Shown here: piece by piece, positions 21,892 to 31,834 of the stretch
Layout: each line of letters opens with the position of its first letter
Position numbering within the stretch: position 1 is the first letter of the stretch
NCBI GenBank assembly: GCA_907163375.1
Contig: CAJQUW010001840.1
Coordinates: forward strand, 186,001 to 250,000
Length of the DNA stretch: 64,000 nucleotides
From: Prostheceraeus crozeri
Taxonomy: Eukaryota > Platyhelminthes > Polycladida > Euryleptidae
Reading direction: 5' to 3'
Notes under the pieces: model-generated
The model's database searches: none
Told to the model about the DNA's origin: nothing
What the model saw: the letters and a program-made list of their open reading frames with translations, nothing else
Position numbers and translations under genes: made by a program

Positions 21892-23495
21892 TAAAAACAA
21901 TGATTTTTTATGGGTGTGCGTTGCATTCACTTGCTCGCACCGAAAATTTTCGAAGTCATGCTGAAGCAATTATTAGTAGGCCTAGGCCTATTGGTGAAAT
22001 ATAATTTGTTAAAATAAAGATAGCCTACGTATTCGCAAGAGGAGCAACAGCGGGGTATTCACAGCGAAATAATAAAAATTCTGAGAGATTTTGCGGCCAA
22101 AAATAATTTGTCATGAACTTCAATGCCCAGTATTATTTCTGTCATGAAAAAATGCTGTTCATGTCTATTACTTTCTTGGAGCAGGAATAATTGAAATATT
22201 GCATTAGGAAGTTACTTTTGATCAGCCCTATATGTGTGCATTTTTGTCAGCATCGTGAAGCAGTATGAGGCAATCAGTATTCCGTAGTCTATACTGCACT
22301 TTGAAATGCTTAATACCGATGTCAGATGAACATGTATGGTGGAATTAATTGATAATTATTCGCAACGTCTAGACAAAAACTTGAATGAACAGCACTCGAA
22401 ATTTAATTGGCACAAGTGATCAAATCAAAAGTGAAACGTTTTGTGGTTTATTCTACATAGCTTTATAATAAAAATTTCGGTTGAAGGCCTTTTGTGAATT
22501 GATGCATCCTATGATGTTCCAACCGATGAAATCAAATTTGCGTCACATATGTTTTCATCTGCATCTGAATGTTTCGTGTTGCTTTCCTTTTTTGTGAATA
22601 TAATTTTACTTTTCAGTGATTTGCCGAAAGCCGAGGAACTATTGTATTAATTGCTCAATATATTCGAATGCAATTAATACAAAGTATCTGCAGCTTTAGG
22701 CTGGAGCGTCATTCATCATTTTTCATTATTTTCATCAATAACAAAAAATCATTTACGTGATACATCAATAATTTAGTGACAACATTTCAGAATTTGACTA
22801 TTTCTTCATAAATTGTTTTCTCATCACGAATCATCAAAATCATCATTGATCATAGAAGGAAATACATGGGAACACTCTGATATAAGAAGAAAATGAGATG
22901 TTGGGATGTCAATAAAATTTCACATAGGATGCTTTCATAATCAGATGAAAAAATTAGGACTAAAATAATATATAATGTAGGTAAGGTCCATCATGTTTCC
23001 AACATACATTCATGAATTGAAATCTAAAACTGATCAATGAATGTATGTACAACTGGTTATCAATAAGAAAATGAAGTATTTCTAGATTCGATACAAAGAT
23101 TTTCAGATGTTCAGTGGGCAAAAGTTTGTAAACACGTTCATACACAGTACATAAATGCAATCATAAGTCCCCCCTTTAATCGTATAGAGTGGTTTGTAGT
23201 CGACCATTAAGTACCTTAATAATCAGTTAACTTCTATGCCAAATCAAGTCTAGCATGTTAACCATAGAAATGGATCTTCATCTCATGTTTTTGTCTTCTA
23301 GATGTCTACGGATAACTATGTAATTTTTCACTACTTATTAGTTTTGACATAGCTATTCAGTCCCTTCCATTCAATATTTCAATACTATTCTGTTGTCAAT
23401 TGCGATATCAAATAAAGCTGCTTATAGGAGCTGGCGAAAAAGTAATATCATAGCTGTCGCCACAAATCAACCATTGATTCCATACTTCCCTTATA
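21892..23495. other. intergenic, nothing recognised
   Basis: About 1.6 kb of AT-rich DNA with no coding motif or repeat boundary. It contains a doubled TAGGCCTA octamer at 21977-21990. Confidence 0.5.
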
Positions 23496-23497
23496 TA

Positions 23498-25289
23498 CAG
23501 TCTCTCACTATTAGTCACACTCTAAAAAATGTATAAAGAATCGAATTTTTAAAGCGCTATAGCACATTCAGGATATTTGATGGATTCTTATTATGAGAAA
23601 CACGTTTCTCTTCCGAAACTAATTATCATTTTGACAACTAGCTTGTCGGTGTTCATTTGTCACACAGATTTATCGTTTTTGCACTATCACAAATTATTAG
23701 TCACTGTTAGTTGATTTTGTTATGATTTAGACGACTTTGCCATTTAAGAACTTGTTATGCACCAAACAATTGGATCAATCGACTGAGACACGAAGAATTT
23801 GAAATTCAAACTATGTCGAGACGTCTAGCCGCGATTTGAATTTCAACTTTCTGCATATAGACATCAGATGAGATTTCATTTTAACATTAACGATTGTGAA
23901 TACCATGGGGAAGTTACCAGATGTTAGCGGGACGAAGAAATAAGCTATTATTGCTCTAATCAAAGCCAAATCATTAACAACACGTGAAAAAGGTGAGCAG
24001 GAAATGGTGTCGATGCGAACGGTGGCACGAATCAAAAAGAAAATGTTGGGAGGGAGAACAGCGGTCAACGGTAGAGTGCAGAAATGTGGAAGAAAGAAGA
24101 AGACCAGTAAAATAACGGATAGATTTATCCAAAGAGAGTTCCTGAAGAACCCTTTTAAATCACCTTACCAACTTGCGAATGAATTGACCGAGGCTGGATC
24201 TCCTGTTTCTCATATGACCATCCGTAGAAGACTGAAGGAGTATGGGTATTGCAGTTGCAGACCGGCAAAGAAACCGCGCCTTACCAAGTCGATGCGACAG
24301 AAAAGGCTATCCTGGGCACGCGAACACTCATCTTGGACAGTGGACGACTGGTCAAAGGTAAGAGTCATTTTTCCTTTTTATATTCTATAATGATTATATC
24401 TAGATTAATATTAGAAGAAACTGAAACTGAATTAGCTCATCAAATGTTTCATTATGACTCGATCTCATATCATTAATCCTCTATATTACAGGTCTGCTTC
24501 TCGGACGAATCCACACTCGAGTGCCATGACGGGAACAGAGCACTAGCTTGGCACAAGGTTGGATCTCCAAGGCCAATCATCCAATCCGTCAAGCATCCGA
24601 CTAAAGTGATGGTGTGGTCTATCATGTCTGCCAAGGATGTTGGTCGAATGACGGTGGTCGAGGGCATGATGAACTCCCAAAAGTATCTACAGGTTCTCCA
24701 AACACTGGTCTTGCCCCAACTGCGGGATTGGTTTCCGCGCCGTGAAGGAGTTTTTATGCAGGATGCTGCTCCTTGCCATACTGCCAAAGTGTGCAAGAAG
24801 TTTCTTTTAGACAACAACGTAACGGTACTACCATGGCCAGGTAATTCCCCGGATTTAAATCCGATTGAAACCTTATGGGCAATCATCAAGATACGCTTAA
24901 GATGTGAAACCATCACCAACCGAAATCAAATGATTGCAGCCATACTTCATCGCTGGTATCGAGATTATTCTATTGCAGAAACGTGCAAGAAACTGATATT
25001 CACAATCCCTGAGCGCATTCAAGCCGTGATTGATGCGAGGAGGTAACACGAACTTTTGAAGATTTTGGTAAGCTATTGTGACTAATAATTTGTTGTACCT
25101 TGGTAATAACATAATATGTGATTTTGGAATACAAGTAATAGTTCTGTAACTTCTTCTACGTTGGGATGGTAAAAAGAATCAAAAATATAAATAACTTCAA
25201 GAAATGTAGGCAATCCACTTAAGCAATCGATCGTTTTTTGGAAAATATTCATTTTTGTCAGGGTGTGACTAATAATTTGTGAGAGACTG
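23498..25289 (+). mobile_element. Tc1-type transposon (1792 bp) with IR/DR ends
   Basis: Both ends begin CAGTCTCTCAC followed by (AAAT)TATTAGTCACAC, at 23498 and in inverse at 25289, flanked by TA (23496-23497, 25290-25291). A second copy of the CACAAATTATTAGTCAC motif lies about 190 bp inside each end, in the same orientation as the outer one (23684-23702 and 25078-25096). This is the IR/DR arrangement of Tc1 elements such as Sleeping Beauty. One transposase gene lies inside, interrupted by a 134-bp intron and one in-frame stop. Confidence 0.92.
23905..25046 (+). CDS. Tc1 transposase (DD34E) with a phase-0 intron and one in-frame stop
   Basis: Exon 1 is 23905-24357 and exon 2 is 24492-25046, giving 335 codons, the usual Tc1 length. 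The split is K|V: donor AAAG|GTAAGAG, acceptor TATATTACAG|GTCTGC, phase 0. Exon 1 carries two helix-turn-helix units (SMRTVARIKKKM and SPVSHMTIRRRLKEYG) separated by the GRKKK AT-hook/nuclear-localisation stretch. The DDE triad is complete across both exons: Asp156 in CFSDES, Asp242 in MQDAAPCHTAK and Glu277 in SPDLNPIETLW, with 34 residues between the last two. TAA at 23941-23943 (after GTKK) interrupts the N terminus; the next ATG at 24004 would skip only the first 33 codons, part of the first helix. The copy is therefore nearly whole. Splicing is predicted from the sequence, not shown. Confidence 0.88.
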
Positions 25290-25291
25290 TA

Positions 25292-26041
25292 GTTACTTTG
25301 TTCTGAGATCATAGCGCTTGACATTCTGCTTGTCGCATGACTTGTTGAAATGCGTAGATTATTTTCATTTTAAGTTGGGATGTGAGAAGTGACACTGTTA
25401 ACGGCAATGAATGTTCGCTGATAATGCTAGACATTATGTCATATCAATGTCGTGATCATTCTTCTTACAAATTTACAAGATACCAGATGTGAACTAGAAA
25501 TCTACTGGAATACTTACTCCTCCTGTGATTAGTCATGGTGAAGGTTGACTGGACACAATGGACACGATCAATTCTTCGATTTTTTCTCAAAAAGTGAGTG
25601 GAGTATATTATTCTTTCTATGCTCAGTCATTGTAGAACATCATCCGAAATGCTGAAAAGCTGCATTTTAAATATTTTTTGATTGGAAATCTATAACAAGA
25701 TAAGGCGAATTAAACTATAACTTGAATTAAAGATAGACAGTTATAAAAATTATATGGAATGAGAATGTGTGTAGTGAAAAGGATTGTTTAGCACAATATT
25801 TATGTTACCAACCAGAAATTTTAGAACCATGATGCTAATAAATAGCGCATGAAGCATACTAAGTTTTACGTCAGCTCGATGGAAAGTGGAGTCACAATTC
25901 TATGTGAATCATAGGCATCACAAGCGTGGTATGCATGCATGAATAATTTAAGCCTATAGTGCTATCACATTACCATGAACTTGAGTTTTGAACAATTTGA
26001 ACAAGGCACATCAATCTATATGCACTAAAATTTCGATAGCC
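25292..26041. other. intergenic, nothing recognised
   Basis: No gene, repeat end or RNA feature could be supported in this stretch. Confidence 0.5.
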
Positions 26042-26330
26042 TGCAGGCCGAAGTCATCTGCTTCAAAAAGCTCCAATTCAGGCCGAAGTCATCGGCTCCA
26101 AACAGCTCCAATTCAGGCCGAAGTCATCGGCTCCAAACAGCTCCAATTCAGGCCGAAGTCATCGGCTCCAAGCAGCTCCAGCTCAGACCAAAGTCATCGG
26201 CTCCAAACAGCTTCAATTCAGGCCGAAGTCATCGGCTCCAAGCAGCTCCAGCTCAGGCCAAAGTCATCGGCTAGAAAGGTCTCCTGCTCAGTCCAAAGTC
26301 ATCGGCTCCAAACATCGCCAACTGAGACCA
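26042..26330 (+). repeat. 35-bp minisatellite, about 8 copies
   Basis: A 35-bp unit containing CAGGCCGAAGTCATCGGCTC and CAAACAGCTCCAATT is repeated head to tail about eight times, the outer copies being most diverged. It is GC-richer than its surroundings. Because 35 is not a multiple of three, a frame passes through all three phases and stays open for 123 codons (25988-26359), so that frame is best seen as a by-product. Confidence 0.92.
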
Positions 26331-26749
26331 AATCAGTTCAATTCAATTCAAGGCAGTAGGCTACAGTTCTGGCCATGATGAGCACGGTAGCCTATAGTGC
26401 ACATGCACAATAACTTACACTTTTATAATGCTCTTGATAACCCTGATATATATTTTGTGAAAGTTCTCGTGAAAGTTTGAGCAATTTATTTTCTCATATA
26501 AAGGCAGAGTTATTTAGCCCCAAAATTCAAATCGTCGCATGCTACATCTTTTAAAAGTTTCATTATTTTCAAATGTGAAATGTCTCCATGTGAAAAGGAT
26601 ATTTCTGCAGAATTGAAAAATAATATTCATGCACAATAGCAAAAGCCCTTCAGGAACTATAAAATGCTTCTAGAATCAAACAAAGATTTTCATTTATTTG
26701 CTTAATAACCATCATTATTCAAGTAGAACTTATTTATTTATCTTTTCAG
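26331..26749. other. probable intron of the GT31 gene
   Basis: AT-rich DNA ending in a polypyrimidine tract and acceptor TTATCTTTTCAG at 26749, directly before the GT31 exon. The upstream exon was not found, so the intron's start is unknown. Confidence 0.4.
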
Positions 26750-27893
26750 GTACTCAATTTTTTTCCTGATCGCAATGATAATTTCTTACTCTATCTGGAT
26801 TTCGGACCTGAGATTGAGAAGTTTTGCATCTCAAAGGCGCTCACCAGTTCACAATGTATCTAAGTTTGTCCAATCTTCAAAAAATCAAGATAAATTTTCA
26901 AGAACCTCTTCCGATACCGCAAAACGAAACAAAGTTATATCTTCAACTAGAGCTTACAACACTTTTCCGAAGCAATCAATAAAGAAGGTCAAGGTAATTC
27001 CTTATCCCTACAAGCGGTCTGTATATGAGTATATCGAACTTCCAAAATCGGCAAGCAATAATATTTTTCCAACTAGCTATTTACTTGAGCCGAGGACAAT
27101 CCTTCATAACAGAACAATAGTTTTCATGATTCTATCGTCATTGACAGAGTTCAGACTTCGCCAGACGATCCGTGAAACATGGGCCAGTCCTTCTTCAATG
27201 ATACCTGGAAATGCCACTTTTTTCTTCGCTCTTGGAAAGCCAGCTACAAATGGACTCCTATCCGCGTGTCGGTGGGAAGGCAAAAAGTACGGTGATTTGC
27301 TTCTGGACGCATCCTACGTGGACAGTTATTACAATTTAACCTACAAGGTTTTGAGTGCAAGTGCATGGACTATTGCAAATATGCCGAATACACAATATTT
27401 AGTGAAATGTGATTCTGACAACTTTGTTATACCCCGAAACATTCGAAGGGTCGCACTATCAAGTGGAAGTTGGCAGTCAAAAATGATAATCGGCAAAGTG
27501 TTCAATAGAGCGAAACCTCTTCGGAATGTCAGCAATAGGAAATGGTTTATCAGTCTGAAGGAATACCATAGTCGATACTTTCCGACATACGTCCAAGGTA
27601 GCTTGTATGTTCTAACACGTCCAGCCGCGTACGCGATAGTGACTGCTTTGAATGACGTAAATCTGACTTCAAAACGAATTTTTCAAATTGAGGATGTTTT
27701 TCTCACTGGAGTGATGTCTAAATATCTAAAACTCATTTTGCGAAATGTTGAAAACTTTGCCATGGAAGGGAGACTGTCAAAACATCCAACTGACAATGAA
27801 AAAAAAATGGTAAATGAAACTTTCTTTGGTCAACACAGGCTTAATTATGCGGATATCAAGGCGTATTACTTAGCATATTCTTCAGGATATTGA
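26750..27893 (+). CDS. beta-1,3-galactosyltransferase-like (GT31) enzyme, terminal exon
   Basis: The frame opens at the splice acceptor (26749) and runs to TGA at 27891; the first internal ATG is 26775. It starts inside a signal anchor, YSIFFLIAMIISYSIWI, so the short cytoplasmic tail must lie in an upstream exon; the exon begins in phase 2. After a Ser/Lys-rich stem the GT31 domain follows. Residue numbers count from the ATG: TIVFMILSSLTEFRLRQTIRETWAS (about 114-138), FFALGKP, YGDLLLDASYVDSYYNLTYK, the metal-binding DxD as CDSDNF (Asp213, Asp215), YVQGSLYVLTRPAAY, and the catalytic EDVFLTG motif (Glu306). Several N-glycosylation sequons are present. Such enzymes are Golgi type II proteins that add Gal or GlcNAc in beta-1,3 linkage to glycans; donor and acceptor cannot be told. 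No break is seen, and it is the best-preserved host gene of the window. Confidence 0.88.
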
Positions 27894-28309
27894 TCACTTG
27901 CATACTGTATTACTGTAACCTATATGTTGCGCGTGTGATGGTAGAACATTTTTTGTGATTGGGACATTTGTAAAAAATGATTTCCTAGTATACGTAGATG
28001 GCGCTTTCATTTTTCTTTTTCACTCAGAATTGGAGAATATCAAAGCACACTGATATTGGGAGATGTATGCATTTCCCTGGGTCTCAAACGTGGTAATCAG
28101 GAATATTATTACATAGAAATACAATATAGAAAAAGTGGAATTATGTGACTTCAAACGGGTTTTTTAACAAATGTTTTCAAAAGTGTATAGGTTTAAGTTG
28201 TCCCATTGACTTCAGCTATGAATTCTCCGAGTCGAAGTCGACATGATTCGATATGACAAGTCTCCACGGAATCACAGGCGTGCGAGTGACTCATTTCACA
28301 ATAAAGTTA

Positions 28310-28315
28310 TGAAGT
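28310..28315 (+). promoter_or_regulatory. candidate polyadenylation signal AATAAA
   Basis: AATAAA lies about 420 bp after the GT31 stop codon. It is the first canonical hexamer downstream on this strand that I noticed. In AT-rich DNA the motif occurs by chance, so the assignment is tentative. Confidence 0.3.
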
Positions 28316-28625
28316 GTACTGCTATTGATGTTTCCTAGTTTTGTGGATAAATATGATCTGCTGACCTGTGATCAACCTTCCAAGCTCATCAACTCCACAT
28401 CCACGAATCATGCCACAAATTCGAAGGATAGGCATCATAAATTTCTATAGTTGATGCAACATCACGGACATAGCCAAATGCATTATTGCAATTTCCAGCA
28501 TGATATTGCAGTTCCTTGCATTTAAAAGTGATTCTTGCATTGACAATCTATGTATTGAATGCATTGAGATATCATTGCATTTCTTCACACCAGTGCAAGA
28601 ACTCAATATCATGGAGGAAATATGA

Positions 28626-28767
28626 TACCGCATAGCTTATCGTGTTTCCACCTGCAATTGAATTCATCATCAATGTTGCTTAAAACACTCGACGCTTCGC
28701 GTCTCATGCCTGAAATAACATAGACAGTTCGTTCAATTGTGGTGGATACAGTGTAAGCTATGCGGTA
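28626..28767. repeat. 142-bp fold-back repeat
   Basis: Arm 28626-28662 (TACCGCATAGCTTA...CTGCAATTGAA) is the imperfect reverse complement of 28732-28767. The 69-bp centre holds CACTCGACGCTTCGCGTCTC. It is probably a small non-autonomous element. Confidence 0.7.
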
Positions 28768-28910
28768 ATAAACATGTAGGCCTACCAATCCTTCCACGTC
28801 AAGATTTTTCAAATTCTGTTCACGGCAAGATAAACATCAATATATGGTAGCCTAAAATTATCTCACAATTGTAATAAATAAAGATCAAAATTATTGAATC
28901 TCTCTTAAGC

Positions 28911-28984
28911 GAGCGAGTGGCGCAGTGGTTTAAGTGTCTGCCTGTGGTCAGGATGGCCCAGGTTCGACTCCTTGCGCAGTCAAC
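28911..28984 (+). other. tRNA-like SINE head with A and B boxes
   Basis: A box TGGCGCAGTGG is at 28918-28928 and B box GGTTCGACTCC at 28961-28971, correctly spaced for an RNA polymerase III internal promoter. A CCAGG/CCTTG T-stem is largely kept. The acceptor strands GAGCGAG and CGCAGTC pair poorly, so this is a SINE head and not a working tRNA gene. Confidence 0.8.
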
Positions 28985-29001
28985 CTTATTAATAAATTCT
29001 C

Positions 29002-29046
29002 GGCCGGGTGTTTGGCAAGCACCTGTAATCCAGCTACTTGGGGATC
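29002..29046 (+). ncRNA. SRP RNA (7SL) Alu-domain-like module 1
   Basis: GGTG-TTT-GGC-AAG-CACC folds as a hairpin with a GGC loop (one G-T wobble), as in SRP RNA loop L2. It is followed by TGTAAT, the conserved U-turn region, and by CCAGCTACTTGG, a hairpin with a GCTAC loop like helix 4/loop L1.2. This order is the signature of the 5' Alu domain of SRP RNA. It carries no S domain. Confidence 0.65.
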
Positions 29047-29105
29047 GATAACAGTGGATAAAGATCTCTAATAACTATATTCTAATATCATCTTTATCCT
29101 TACAG

Positions 29106-29153
29106 CCGACCGGGTGTGTGGCAAACACCTGTAATCCAGCTACGTGGAGGTCG
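29106..29153 (+). ncRNA. SRP RNA (7SL) Alu-domain-like module 2
   Basis: Same order as module 1: GGTGT...GGC...ACACC hairpin, TGTAAT, then CCAGCTACGTGG. Here the ends GACC (29108-29111) and GGTC (29149-29152) can also pair, closing the domain as the first base pairs of helix 5 do in SRP RNA. The sequence after it does not clearly continue as SRP RNA. Confidence 0.65.
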
Positions 29154-29475
29154 CAATTGGAAAGTGTAATTGGCTGATTATTAACCAGACTGCAGACGCT
29201 CGAATCACAATAAGTGCCAACTCGGGAAGGAGAAGCGGTTCCTTCCTTAATCTCGTCCTTGCCCAGCACCCATATGGAAATATTCAAATATATGCCAAAA
29301 TATGGAGAATTCAAATAATACAAATTCCATACCGGAACAGGCGTCGCCCGGGTTACCAAGACCTGCGTTGAATGTTGGGGAACCAGGATGTTCAAACAGA
29401 AGGGCCACTGGAACGCACGATCACCATCAACGTCATAGAAGGAAGTGGACACATGCCGATAATGGATCTCTCTTA

Positions 29476-30237
29476 TAGCATTTAGAAATGCTAACTGGTA
29501 TTTCTATGTGATTTCGTAGTTTATGAAGTCTTCCAAATGAAGCAAATTTTCCTCACCTAGCGGCTAGAAGGTTATTTACGCAACTAGTCCGTGATTGCTT
29601 CTTTATAGCATTCCACGAGTTAGATATCTAAAGTACCCGATCACCGAGGGTAAGGGCCATTCAAATCTAACAAAATTGTATCATGAAGCTATTGTATCAT
29701 GTTAATGAGTTTGTCTAATATAAAGTTGGTCATAAAACATGACCGCATATTTTCTAACTCCTTTCTTGAATTTAGAGACACTTCATTTGCGAGTACCTTC
29801 ACGAATTCTCTAGCAAAATTTTTGCCTTGTAAATTTTGATGCATCAAAATTTACAATGCCAAAAGTTGAACTCAAAAAAATTACCTGCTATCAATATTAA
29901 AGCGTTCTTTGGCTAGTCATCGCAACAAAATGACTTTCACATGTTATGACATAGTCGGAAATTTCTTTTCTTTGCAAAATAAAATCATTAGGTTTTCACT
30001 AATTTGGACCCACCAATTCCAAGAAACATTATTTTTGAAAAGTAAAGCCTGAAATTACAACTTCAGGGCATTGCCCAAAGGTAGTAAATATTTCGCGACG
30101 ACTCGAACAGGAGGTGTCTCTAAATTCAACAAGGAAGAGAATGAGAAAATGAGCGGTCATGTTTCATGGTCAACTGTGTATTTCAACTATAATTGGAGAA
30201 ACTTATTTAATTGAATTGGAGAAATAGTAAGTAATAG
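29476..30237. other. intergenic with one MITE
   Basis: Apart from the inverted-repeat element at 29723-30176 nothing is recognised here. Confidence 0.4.
29723..30176. mobile_element. MITE with about 60-bp inverted ends (454 bp)
   Basis: The left end AAGTTGGTCATAAAACATGA and following CCGC...GAATTTAGAGACAC is repeated in inverse at 30113-30176 (CAGTTGACCATGAAACATGA read from the right). The interior is non-coding. The target duplication is not certain, so the superfamily is open. Confidence 0.7.
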
Positions 30238-30309
30238 CATTGAGGTAGGGGCATTTCACCATCCATCTTCTTTTTTTAGGTGACAATGGTTTTGAGATGA
30301 TTCCTATAA
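30238..30309 (+). repeat. interspersed repeat, copy A
   Basis: CATTGAGGTAGGGGCATTTC and following ACCATCCATCTTCT recur at 58896-58968 in the same orientation, and both continue with a GATTCCTAT word about 50 bp later. Family unknown. Confidence 0.7.
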
Positions 30310-30499
30310 CCATTTATCACCAACTGTCATGATAATCTATAGTCAGATAGACATCGATTTTTTACGTCCTTGTATCCTAAAGCTTATTATTTTTTTCCTT
30401 TCACTCCATAGTTCCTAACTAAAATTCCTTTTTCTTTTCAGCAATCATTTCGATTGGAATATCATTGAATACTAATATATGGCGTCCAAATATTATGTA

Positions 30500-30885
30500 G
30501 GTAATGTATGTGCTTTGACGGATGCAGCATCTATGCTATCGCGGTATATGCGGTCTTGTTCTACCGCTGTACATCCGCCCAACCTGCGTCTTCTGTCTCG
30601 CTACCTCGTGTGGTGCTTCTCTCCTGCACCTTCTTTACAGATTCCAACCGGGTGCCAACGTTGGGCCTCACTGGACATTCCAAGCAAGGCTGTCATTGGC
30701 GATCCGACACGCACTCTGCCTGTTTCAAAGCCTCCGTGCGCCAATGGGTGCTGCTAAATCGTCTTCGCTGCCTGACAGGTCCCTGTCGTGACATACTGCA
30801 GAGATGGGGCCTTCGTGATTCTCCACTATGTGACTGTGGCGAAGTTCAGACGATGGAGCATATCTCTGACGTGTTACATATATAT
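30500..30885 (+). pseudogene. LINE ORF2 C-terminal remnant
   Basis: A frame at 30628-30885 reads TNRVPTLGLTGHSKQGCHW and then VRQWVLLNRLRCLTGPCRD, ILQRWGLRDSPLCDCGEVQT, MEHI. This is the W..LNR.R.G.G......W....P.C.CG..QT..HI ending of jockey/RTE-type LINE polyproteins. Upstream residues continue in another frame (30479), so at least one frame change is present. The fragment ends where the Penelope-like sequence at 30890 begins, suggesting that the PLE inserted in or next to it. Confidence 0.65.
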
Positions 30886-30889
30886 ATAT

Positions 30890-31479
30890 ATTTTTGAAGG
30901 AAAAACAACAACTATTTCTTTCAACCGAACATGTTTCAGAGTTATTCACTCCATCTTCAGCGGCATACAAGAGTCCGATAAAGCAACAGAAGTTAGTTTA
31001 AATACATATCAGCGTAAAATGCATGAACCGATATCCATCATTTATGACGCGCAAAACTACGGAGCTATAAACTACAAGCGAAAATCCTCCATAAATCATT
31101 TTATAAATTGCGTTTGTTGATTTACAATTCATGTTTTTTCGAAAATTAAGATGTAATCATTCGAAAAAACATAAATTGTAAATCAACAAACGTAATTTAT
31201 AAAATGATTTGTGGACGATGTAAAAAATTCTACATCGGCCAAACGGGGGATGTATTTCGACATCGGCTGACGGTACATCGCCAGCAAATCAAAGACAGTA
31301 GATACTGTGTGCTAAGTGTCAGTAGACACATAGCGAGATGTGGTGGCGGTCATTTTAGTGCTATTCCTTTCTTTCAGTTGTCCCCGGACGCTAATCGCTT
31401 GGACCGTGAGTCCAAGGAAGCTATGTTCATAAAATTTATTTCATCCTTACCTCAACGTTGTTTGATTTCTTTGATTTAG
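30890..31479 (+). mobile_element. Penelope-like element fragment, GIY-YIG part, with inverted 5' segment
   Basis: The plus-strand part 31161-31479 encodes the PLE C-terminal endonuclease: CGRCKKFYIGQTGD (GIY-YIG core), HRLTVHRQQIKDSRY, then VSRHIARCGGGHFSAIPFFQL and a short tail. The left part (30890-31142) lies in the opposite orientation and holds the PLE 3' region, with CTGAAGATGG...GAAACATGTTCGG on the minus strand. The two parts meet at a 50-bp inverted repeat. The element is a 5'-truncated, partly inverted copy. The endonuclease family nicks DNA for target priming. Confidence 0.75.
31093..31210. repeat. hairpin, 50-bp arms, 18-nt loop, inside a PLE
   Basis: 31093-31142 is the reverse complement of 31161-31210 with about three differences. 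The right arm is PLE coding sequence just upstream of the GIY-YIG core. This is what twin priming at an insertion would leave. Confidence 0.9.
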
Positions 31480-31834
31480 ATATGATATCTGAAATTTCTG
31501 TACAATTTCGTTGAATAAATCAGTTGATTGACTTGACAAGCCAGAAACGGCTGAAATCGATCGGCAGCTGATGAACGTTGCATTTTCTTTTGTAGTATTA
31601 TTTACATATATATCACAGCAAAAAAGGAGATTTCCAGCCAAAGTAGGTCAAAATTTGCATTCTAAAATTTGATTTGTTATTTATGCACCGAAGATGAGAC
31701 AGCTATACCAAATTAACATTACCATTAGAAAGTTCACGCACGAAGTATCTTTGGCTGTGACTTTCATGTGATTCTGAGCATCTGAGCAATACTTTAGCAG
31801 ATTAGGTTTATATAATAGCATCTACATGTATATA
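31480..31834. other. intergenic, nothing recognised
   Basis: Short AT-rich spacer between the PLE fragment and the next MITE; no feature supported. Confidence 0.4.

Larger units (their letters stand above)
28908..29465 (+). mobile_element. composite SINE: tRNA-like head plus two SRP(7SL) Alu-domain-like modules
   Basis: A 558-bp unit is flanked by the 10-bp direct repeat ATCTCTCTTA (28898-28907 and 29466-29475), consistent with a LINE-style target duplication. In order it contains a tRNA-like promoter with A and B boxes (28911-28984), a first SRP-Alu-like module (29002-29046), about 60 bp of AT-rich spacer, a second module (29106-29153), and about 310 bp of unassigned body. The two modules agree at roughly nine positions in ten. 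RNA polymerase III transcription from the tRNA-like head is expected. The 3' body does not match any SINE core domain I can name, and no poly(A) tail is seen. The unit boundaries rest on the short direct repeat and should be tested with other genomic copies. Confidence 0.7.

Noticed and set aside
28911-28984. A functional tRNA gene
   Set aside because: A and B boxes are good but the acceptor strands pair at about four of seven positions and the anticodon arm is poor; the sequence is part of a larger duplicated-target unit, so it is a SINE head.
29002-29153. Primate Alu contamination
   Set aside because: The similarity to human Alu/7SL is confined to the structural core; the hairpin sequence (GGTGTTTGGC) differs from the human one, the dimer spacing is unlike Alu, and a tRNA-like head is attached.
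29075-29452. Minus-strand 125-codon frame across the composite SINE
   Set aside because: It runs antisense through the SRP-like module and SINE body; no protein family is recognised.
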